64,000 bases of DNA. It comes from Microbacterium salsuginis. GTDB taxonomy: Bacteria > Actinomycetota > Actinomycetes > Actinomycetales > Microbacteriaceae. Position numbers and translations under genes: made by a program. Below the pieces are notes generated by a model. It did no database searches and was not told the DNA's origin. It saw nothing but the letters and a program-made list of their open reading frames with translations. The DNA lies in the NCBI RefSeq assembly GCF_012524205.1, contig NZ_JABACI010000001.1, positions 868,001 through 932,000 on the forward strand, written 5' to 3'. Below, piece by piece: positions 41,194-47,793 of the stretch. How positions within the stretch are numbered: position 1 is the first letter of the stretch; each line of letters begins with the position of its first letter.

Positions 41194-43254
41194 ATGAGCC
41201 TGCCGTTCGAGAGCGCCTACCGGCACGGGTTCGCACGGGTCGCCGCGTGCACGATCCCCGTCGCGATCGCCGATCCGGCCGCGAACGCCGAGGCCGTGCT
41301 CGCGACAGCGCGCGAGTGCGATGCCGAGGCCGTGGCCGTGGCCGTCTTCCCCGAGCTGTGCCTGACCGGGTACGCGATAGAAGACCTCGTGATGCAGGAT
41401 GCTGTGCTCGACGCGACCGCGACCGCGATCGAGCGGCTGGTCGAGGCATCCGTCGATCTCTTCCCGGTGCTCGTCGTCGGCGCACCGCTGCGCCATCGCA
41501 ACCGGCTCTACAACTGCGCCGTCGTGATCCACCGCGGCGAGCTGCTCGGCGTCGCGCCCAAGTCGTACCTGCCGACCTATCGCGAGTTCTACGAGCGGCG
41601 CTGGTACGCGCCCGGCGACGACCGCGGCGACCAGGACATCCGGGTCGGCGAGCTCGAAGCGCCGTTCGGCCCCGATCTGATCTTCGAGGCTCTCGACGTG
41701 CCGGGCCTCATCGTGCACGCCGAGGTGTGCGAGGACGTGTGGGTGCCGATCCCGCCGTCGTCGCGGGCCGCGCTGGCCGGCGCGACCGTGCTGCTGAACC
41801 TGAGTGGCAGTCCCATCACGATCGCCCGCGCCGAGGACCGCAAGGACCTGTGCCAGTCCCAGTCGCTGCGCTGCCTCGCCGCCTACGCGTACGCCGCGGC
41901 GGGCACCGGCGAGTCGACGAACGACGTGTCGTGGGACGGCCAGACCATGATCTACGAGGGCGGCAACCTGCTCGCCGAGACCGAGCGGTTCCCCGACGGT
42001 CCGCGACGCTCCGTCGCCGACGTCGACCTCGACCGGCTGCGCCAGGACCGCCTGCGCCAGGGCACGTTCGACGACAACCGCAGGACGCACGAGGCGGATG
42101 CCGCCTTCCGCACCGTGCACTTCCAGCTCGACCCGCCGGCGACCGGCATCGGCCTGCGCCGCAGCCTCGACCGCTTCCCGTTCGTGCCCGACGACCCCGA
42201 GCGCCTCGCGCTGGACTGCTACGAGGCGTTCAACATCCAGGTGTCGGGCCTCGTGCAGCGCATGCGCGCGATCGGCGACCCCAAGCCGGTGATCGGCGTC
42301 AGCGGCGGGCTGGATTCGACGCACGCGCTGCTCGTGGTCGCACGCGCCATGGACCGCATGGGACGCCCGCGCAGCGACATCCTCGCGTACACGATGCCGG
42401 GATTCGCGACCAGCGAGCACACCAAGTCCAATGCGATCGCCCTCGCCGAGTCCGTCGGCGCGTCGATCGAGACGATCGACATCCGCCCGGCCGCGACCGA
42501 GATCCTCGAGGGCATCGGGCACCCGTTCGCCGAGGGCGAGCCGGTGCACGACGTCACGTTCGAGAACGTGCAGGCGGGTGTGCGCACCGACTTCCTGTTC
42601 CGTCTGGCCAACCACCTCGGCGGCATGGTGATCGGCACGTCCGACCTCTCCGAGCTCGCGCTCGGCTGGGCGACGTACGGCGTCGGCGATCACATGAGCC
42701 ACTACGCCGTCAACGCCGGCGTGCCCAAGACGCTGATCCAGCACGTCATCCGCTGGGTGATCGCGCACGGCGAAGGCGTGGATGACGCCGAGGCCGCGGT
42801 GCTCCAGTCGGTGCTCGACACCGAGATCTCCCCCGAGCTCGTTCCCGCCGGGCAGGACGGCAGGATGCAGTCCACCGAGGACCGCATCGGCCCGTACGCA
42901 CTGCACGACTTCGCGCTGTACCACGTCCTGCGCTTCGGGTTCCGGCCGTCCAAGATCGCCTTCCTCGCCGCGCACGCGTGGGCGGATCCGGATGCCGGGG
43001 CGTGGCCACCCGGCTTCCCCGACGAAGACCGCTATGCGTACGACCTGCCGACGGTGGTCAAGTGGCTGCAGGTCTTCCTGCAGCGCTACTTCGCCTTCGC
43101 GCAGTTCAAGCGCTCGGCGATCCCGAACGGCCCGAAGGTCTCGCCCGCAGGGTCGCTCTCACCCCGGGGCGATTGGCGCGCCCCTTCGGACGGCAACGCC
43201 CGGGCGTGGATCGCCGAGCTCAAGGCCGCACTGCCGGAGCTCGTCGAGGACTGA
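41194..43254 (+). CDS. nadE: Glutamine-dependent NAD+ synthetase
   Basis: 686 residues, the long two-domain form of mycobacteria. N-terminal nitrilase/glutaminase domain: catalytic Glu in FPELCLTGY, Lys in APKSYLPTYREFYE and Cys in AEVCEDVWVP (about residue 178). C-terminal synthetase: ATP loop GVSGGLDSTHALL (about 370) and FENVQAGVRTDFLFRLANH. It makes NAD+ from NaAD using glutamine nitrogen. The ATG at 41194 is preceded by CAGACT at 7 nt, a weak leaderless match. Confidence 0.96.
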   Translation: MSLPFESAYRHGFARVAACTIPVAIADPAANAEAVLATARECDAEAVAVAVFPELCLTGYAIEDLVMQDAVLDATATAIERLVEASVDLFPVLVVGAPLRHRNRLYNCAVVIHRGELLGVAPKSYLPTYREFYERRWYAPGDDRGDQDIRVGELEAPFGPDLIFEALDVPGLIVHAEVCEDVWVPIPPSSRAALAGATVLLNLSGSPITIARAEDRKDLCQSQSLRCLAAYAYAAAGTGESTNDVSWDGQTMIYEGGNLLAETERFPDGPRRSVADVDLDRLRQDRLRQGTFDDNRRTHEADAAFRTVHFQLDPPATGIGLRRSLDRFPFVPDDPERLALDCYEAFNIQVSGLVQRMRAIGDPKPVIGVSGGLDSTHALLVVARAMDRMGRPRSDILAYTMPGFATSEHTKSNAIALAESVGASIETIDIRPAATEILEGIGHPFAEGEPVHDVTFENVQAGVRTDFLFRLANHLGGMVIGTSDLSELALGWATYGVGDHMSHYAVNAGVPKTLIQHVIRWVIAHGEGVDDAEAAVLQSVLDTEISPELVPAGQDGRMQSTEDRIGPYALHDFALYHVLRFGFRPSKIAFLAAHAWADPDAGAWPPGFPDEDRYAYDLPTVVKWLQVFLQRYFAFAQFKRSAIPNGPKVSPAGSLSPRGDWRAPSDGNARAWIAELKAALPELVED

Positions 43255-43259
43255 CCCGG

Positions 43260-43284
43260 CGGACGCCTCGGTTCGAGGCATCCG
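43260..43284. terminator. Hairpin after nadE
   Basis: Arms CGGACGCCTCG and CGAGGCATCCG around GTT, one mismatch on the plus strand and a G-U pair on the minus strand; 5 nt after the nadE stop, between convergent genes. Confidence 0.5.
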
Positions 43285-43326
43285 TCTCCCGCAGTCGCGG
43301 GCGCGGGATCAGTCGCCGGCCAGGCG

Positions 43327-43905
43327 TCAGGCGGGCACGGCGCCGTAGGCGAGCGTGATGATCCAGCCGTCGCGCGACAGGTCGGCGAGGTGGTACTGCA
43401 CACGCCGGTCCGGGATCCAGCCCTTGGTGCGCGGGCTGTCGAGGCGTACGTGGTCGGCGGCGACGCGCGCCCCGCGGCCGTCCGCGTCGCGCACCGCCTG
43501 CACGCGCGTCCAGTGCGCGAGGAGCTTCGAGAGGTCGTCCTCTTCGAAGAGGTGAGAGTGCCGCTTCATGGTGCGCAGCTCCGCATCGTCGGGGTGCGCG
43601 TCGCGCAGGTCCAGGCCGATCGGCACCGCCGGGTCGCACACGGCGACCACGCTCGCCGCGCGGAAATTGGCGTTGCGGATCTTCACCGGCAGCTCCTGCC
43701 CGCCGACCTCGGCGATCAGCTGTGTGTGGAACCCGAAGACTCCCGGAGCCTCGCGCTCCACCCGCACGTCCTTCGGCTCGACGTGCATGAGGTCGGCGAC
43801 GATCTCTTTCGCGAGGAGTCGCTTGCGGTCGTGCTCGGCGAGCTTGGGATCCCAACCGAGTCGAGCCGTGACACCGTCCGGCGTGTCGAGAAGCACCGAT
43901 TGCAT
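43327..43905 (-). CDS. Phosphopantetheinyl-transferase-like protein, motif degenerate
   Basis: 192 residues from the ATG at 43905, chosen for GAGGTGG three nt upstream. The central VPIGLDLRDAHPDD resembles the magnesium motif GIDxE of 4'-phosphopantetheinyl transferases, and LLAHWTRVQAVRDADGRG matches the second motif WxxKEAxxKxxGxG except that the catalytic Lys-Glu pair reads Val-Gln. This suggests an inactive or repurposed member of that superfamily. No carrier-protein gene is near. Hypothetical function otherwise. Confidence 0.5.
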   Translation of the reverse strand: MQSVLLDTPDGVTARLGWDPKLAEHDRKRLLAKEIVADLMHVEPKDVRVEREAPGVFGFHTQLIAEVGGQELPVKIRNANFRAASVVAVCDPAVPIGLDLRDAHPDDAELRTMKRHSHLFEEDDLSKLLAHWTRVQAVRDADGRGARVAADHVRLDSPRTKGWIPDRRVQYHLADLSRDGWIITLAYGAVPA

Positions 43906-44052
43906 GGTCCACCTCTTCCCGCGGAACCCCCGCCCTCCCATCCTGGCGAACCCACGGCGGCGACGGAAGATCGCCACGCGGGCGCCGGTCGGCTGCGGCG
44001 CCGTGCGTCAACCCCCTGCGCGACCGCGGCAGGTGGATGCCAGGATGAGCCG

Positions 44053-45537
44053 ATGGACGGCTTCGCGGCGGTCGACTTCGAGTTCGCGCGGCAGGTGCTC
44101 CAGCGGGGTGTCGCCGCGCTGTTCGTGGTCGCGTTCGCCTCATCGCTGAACCAGTTCCGCCCGCTCCTCGGCGAGCACGGCCTGCTTCCCGCGCCGGAGC
44201 TTCTCGCGTGGGCCCGCTCATCGCCGCAGCGACGGCGGATGCTGCATCCCACCCTCTTCCTGCGCGTGCGCTACACCGATCGCCGCCTCGCGGCCCTGTG
44301 CGTCGCGGGCATCGTCGTCGCCGCTGCCCTCGTCGTGGGCCTCCCGCAGCTCGGCCCTCCCTGGGTGCCGATGGTGTGCTTCCTCGGGCTGTGGCTCGGC
44401 TACATGTCGATCACGAGCATCGGCCAGACGTTCTACGGCTTCGGGTGGGAGATGCTGCTGCTCGAGGCGGGGTTCCTCGCGGCGTTCCTCGGATCGGACG
44501 AGCAGCCACCCTCGACCGTCGTGATCGTGCTCTTCTGGTGGCTGGTGTTCCGGCTGGAGTTCGGCGCCGGCATGATCAAGATCCGCGGCGGCCGCGAGTG
44601 GCGCGACCTCACCGCGCTGACGTACCACCACGAGACTCAGCCGATGCCGGGCCCCCTCAGCCGGCAGGCGCATCTGCTCCCCCGCTGGTTCCACAAGGGA
44701 GAGGTCCTCGGCAACCACTTCGCGCAGCTGATCGTGCCGTGGTTCCTGTTCGCTCCGCTCCTCGGACTGTTCGTCCCCGGCCCCGTGCCGGCGATCGTCG
44801 GTGCCGTGGCGGCGGCCATCGTCATCGCGACCCAGGTGTGGCTCGTCCTCACCGGCAACTTCGCGTGGCTGAACTGGATGACCATCGTGCTGGCGTTCTC
44901 GGCCATGGGCGTGCCCGGAATCGGCGCCGAATCGCAGCCGGCGGCGAGCGACCCGCCTTGGACGGTCGACGGGATGCCGCTGTACTGGGTCGTGGTGACC
45001 GCCGCGGTCGGCCTGCTGTTCGTCGTGCTCAGCTGGGCGCCGCTGCGCAACCTGTTCGCCCGGAGGCAGCTCATGAACGCGAGCTTCAACCGGTGGCAGC
45101 TCGCCAACGCCTACGGCGCGTTCGGAACGGTCACGAAAGAGCGCATCGAGATCGTCGTCGAGGGCACGATGGACGAGAATCCGGATGCCGCCACCTGGCG
45201 AGAGTACGGATTCAAGGGCAAGCCCGGCGATGTGCGCCGCATCCCGCGGCAGTACGCGCCCTACCATCTGCGGCTGGACTGGCTGATGTGGTTCCTGCCG
45301 CTCGGGCGATCGCTCGAGGACTGGTTCACGGCGTTCCTGGTGAAGCTGCTCGAAGCAGATGCTCCGACACTGCGACTGCTCGCGGACGATCCCTTCGAAG
45401 GCCGGCGACCGCGATGGGTGCGCGCGGTGTCGTACCGCTACCGATTCACCACGCACGCGGAGTTCCGCGATACCGGCGCCCGATGGGTGCGCGAGCGCCG
45501 CCGCCCGGTCATGGGCCCGGCGTCGCTGCGCCGCTGA
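44053..45537 (+). CDS. Lipase maturation factor (LMF1-like) family membrane protein
   Basis: 494 residues. A multi-helix membrane part (about 20-330) with LGYMSITSIGQTFYGFGWEM, then LEFGAGMIKIRGGREWRDLT and NHFAQLIVPWFLF, and a soluble C-terminal part (RQYAPYHLRLDWLMWFLPLG) match the LMF1/LMF2 family. In vertebrates LMF1 acts in the ER on secreted lipases; bacterial roles are not established. The ATG at 44053 has only a weak upstream signal. No lipase gene is adjacent. Confidence 0.85.
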   Translation: MDGFAAVDFEFARQVLQRGVAALFVVAFASSLNQFRPLLGEHGLLPAPELLAWARSSPQRRRMLHPTLFLRVRYTDRRLAALCVAGIVVAAALVVGLPQLGPPWVPMVCFLGLWLGYMSITSIGQTFYGFGWEMLLLEAGFLAAFLGSDEQPPSTVVIVLFWWLVFRLEFGAGMIKIRGGREWRDLTALTYHHETQPMPGPLSRQAHLLPRWFHKGEVLGNHFAQLIVPWFLFAPLLGLFVPGPVPAIVGAVAAAIVIATQVWLVLTGNFAWLNWMTIVLAFSAMGVPGIGAESQPAASDPPWTVDGMPLYWVVVTAAVGLLFVVLSWAPLRNLFARRQLMNASFNRWQLANAYGAFGTVTKERIEIVVEGTMDENPDAATWREYGFKGKPGDVRRIPRQYAPYHLRLDWLMWFLPLGRSLEDWFTAFLVKLLEADAPTLRLLADDPFEGRRPRWVRAVSYRYRFTTHAEFRDTGARWVRERRRPVMGPASLRR

Positions 45538-45544
45538 CCTGCGC

Positions 45545-45566
45545 CGCCCGTCTCAGAGGACGGGCG
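45545..45566. terminator. Bidirectional hairpin with the MFS stop codon in its loop
   Basis: Perfect 8-nt arms CGCCCGTC and GACGGGCG, loop TCAGAG; the minus-strand stop (45553-45555) lies in the loop and the LMF stop is 8 nt before the stem. Confidence 0.6.
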
Positions 45567-47118
45567 CGTCGCCGGCGGCGTCGGGGCGCCGCTTGCGCCG
45601 GGACGACAGATCCACGATGGCCACGACGAACGCGAGCGCGAGGAACAGCCCGACCGACAGCATCCCGAACGCGAAGGCGTCGTGGTAGACGACGAGGTCG
45701 TCGCGTGAGCCCGACTCCCGGTAGATCGTCGCGTAGAAGAGCGACAACCCGACCGCGGTGCCGACGGCCGCCCCGATCCGCTGTCCCAGCTGACCGACCG
45801 AGCCGGCGAGGCCGCCCTGCTTGACGGGCACGTCGGCGAGTGTCAGCGTCTGGTTCGGCGCGATGACCAGACCGCCGCCGGCGCCGCCGAGCGTCATGAT
45901 CGCGGCGAACACGTACGGTGCCCATGCGGGATCCACGAACATCGCGGTGAGCACGAGGCCGCCCACGCAGGCGAGCATGCAGGCCAGGCCCCACACCACG
46001 ATGATGCGGCCGTAGTCCGAGACCAGGTTGCCCCCGATCCACGAGGTCACGGCGCTGGCGAGCGCGAACCCGATCGACGTCATCCCCGCGTACACCGGCT
46101 CGAGTCCGAGACCGAGCTGCAGGTAGAGCGTCGAGACCAGGAACAGCGCGGGCATCGCGGTGAAGTACGCCGTCTGCAGCAGTGTGCCGTTGCGATACGA
46201 GGTGACGCGGAACAGCTTGAGCGGAACCAGCGGACTGCCGCCCCGCGCGGCGTACCGGCGTTCCCACGCGACGAACGCCGAGACGAACAGCGCGAACGCG
46301 ACCAGCAGCCACCATCGTGCGGGGTTGTCGGTCGGGGCGCCGGTGGTGAACAGGAACGGCCACATGAGCGACACGATGCTCGCGCCGAAGAGCAGCACCC
46401 CGACGGGGTCCAGCTGCACCGGCCGTCGCGACCGCGTGCGGGTGTCGGGGAGCAGCCACAGCGCGAGGCCGATCGCCGCGAGGCACAGCGGCACGTTCAT
46501 CCAGAAGATCAGGCGCCAGCCGTCGGTGGGGCCGCCGACGGCGATCAGGAGTCCGCCGAGCGTGGGCCCGAAAGCCGTCGCCACACCGATGGTCGCACCG
46601 AACAGACCGAAGGCCCGGCCGCGCTCCTTTCCCTGGAAGAGCTCCTGCGCCATGCCCAGGACCTGCGGCATCTGGATGCCTGCCGCCACGCCCTGCAGGA
46701 GCCGTGCGACGAGCAGGAACTCCGCCGAAGGCGCCAGCGCGCACGCCACGCTGGTGACGGTGTACAGCGACAGGCCGACCACGAACAGAGTCCGGCGGGA
46801 GCGCTGGTCGCCGAGGCGGCCCATGGGCACCAGAACCAGGCCGAACGTGAGCACGAAGCCCGACACGATCAGCTGCAGCTCGGTGGAGCCGGCGTCGAGC
46901 ACGTCGCCGATCGAGGGCAGCGCGACGTTGACCTTGGTCATGTCGAGGATCGTGATGGCCGCGACCGACACGCACACCCAGAACGCACGCCAGCGAGCGC
47001 CCGACGTGAGCGGAATCGCCGCCGTGTGCGGCCCGGCGTGCGCGGCCGCGTGCGCCGCGAGCGGGCGCTCCGCGCGTGCGCCCTCGGTGGTCTGCGGCCT
47101 CGGCTCTTGAGTGGGCAT
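45553..47118 (-). CDS. MFS transporter, EmrB/QacA (DHA2) family
   Basis: 521 residues and about 14 membrane helices. LDMTKVNVALPSIGDVLDAG is the DHA2 start, GRLGDQRSRRTLFVVGLSLY the motif A, and later LGLGLEPVYAGMTSIGFALA. A His/Ala-rich N-terminal tail precedes helix 1. It is a drug/proton antiporter-type exporter with unknown substrate. The ATG at 47118 follows TAGCCT by 7 nt (leaderless). Confidence 0.92.
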   Translation of the reverse strand: MPTQEPRPQTTEGARAERPLAAHAAAHAGPHTAAIPLTSGARWRAFWVCVSVAAITILDMTKVNVALPSIGDVLDAGSTELQLIVSGFVLTFGLVLVPMGRLGDQRSRRTLFVVGLSLYTVTSVACALAPSAEFLLVARLLQGVAAGIQMPQVLGMAQELFQGKERGRAFGLFGATIGVATAFGPTLGGLLIAVGGPTDGWRLIFWMNVPLCLAAIGLALWLLPDTRTRSRRPVQLDPVGVLLFGASIVSLMWPFLFTTGAPTDNPARWWLLVAFALFVSAFVAWERRYAARGGSPLVPLKLFRVTSYRNGTLLQTAYFTAMPALFLVSTLYLQLGLGLEPVYAGMTSIGFALASAVTSWIGGNLVSDYGRIIVVWGLACMLACVGGLVLTAMFVDPAWAPYVFAAIMTLGGAGGGLVIAPNQTLTLADVPVKQGGLAGSVGQLGQRIGAAVGTAVGLSLFYATIYRESGSRDDLVVYHDAFAFGMLSVGLFLALAFVVAIVDLSSRRKRRPDAAGDAPVL

Positions 47119-47125
47119 CGTGCCC

Positions 47126-47131
47126 AGGCTA
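47126..47131 (-). promoter_or_regulatory. -10 element of the MFS gene (leaderless type)
   Basis: TAGCCT on the minus strand, 7 nt before the ATG at 47118. Confidence 0.45.
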
Positions 47132-47220
47132 GCGCGGGGGTTCGCCCCGATCGGCGCCGGATCCCGGTGCACGGGAGGCGGTTCGTCCGCCGCTGCCGGT
47201 GCAGCCAGGAGAATGGAGGC

Positions 47221-47778
47221 ATGAGACTTCTCGTCGCCGCGCTGGAATCCGAGCTCGCCGCCTTCCCCCGGGAGCTTCCCGGATTCGACCGGCTCGTGAC
47301 GGGACCGGGCAAGCTGCAGGCGACCTACGCCTTGACGCGGGCACTCGACGCGGGATCGTACGACGAGGTGGTCGTGGTGGGCACGGCCGGCGCGATCGAC
47401 CCTCGCCTGGACGCCGCGGTGTACGAGGTGGATGCGACGCTGCAGCACGACGTGACCGACATCGACGGCATCGTCGGCCAGCACGTGTCGCTGCCGGCGC
47501 TCCTCGAGCTGGGCCGCGAAGGCGTGACCATCGCGACGGGCGACCACTTCGTGGACGACGCCGAGGCGGTGGCGCTGATCCGGCCGCTCGGTGCGGGATT
47601 GATCGACATGGAGACGTACGCGTACGTCTGGGTCGCACAGCGCTTCGGCGTCCCGATCCGCGTGCTCAAGGCGGTGTCGGATCGGGCACAGGACGGCGCG
47701 ATCACCGACTGGCATGCCGCGGTGACGGCCTGCAGCCACCAGCTGTGGAACCGGGTCCGCGCCGACTACGGCGTGTGA
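47221..47778 (+). CDS. MTA/SAH nucleosidase-like protein (short)
   Basis: 185 residues of the nucleoside phosphorylase fold. VAALESELAAF, GPGKLQATYAL, VVVGTAGAI, the substrate glutamate in LIDMETYAYVWVAQRFGVP and the catalytic aspartate in VKAVSDRAQDGA match the 5'-methylthioadenosine/S-adenosylhomocysteine nucleosidase (Pfs) family, but it is about 45 residues shorter than Pfs. Probably a salvage nucleosidase; exact substrate uncertain. GGAG lies before the ATG. Confidence 0.8.
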   Translation: MRLLVAALESELAAFPRELPGFDRLVTGPGKLQATYALTRALDAGSYDEVVVVGTAGAIDPRLDAAVYEVDATLQHDVTDIDGIVGQHVSLPALLELGREGVTIATGDHFVDDAEAVALIRPLGAGLIDMETYAYVWVAQRFGVPIRVLKAVSDRAQDGAITDWHAAVTACSHQLWNRVRADYGV

Positions 47779-47793
47779 CCAGAGACGCCGGCG

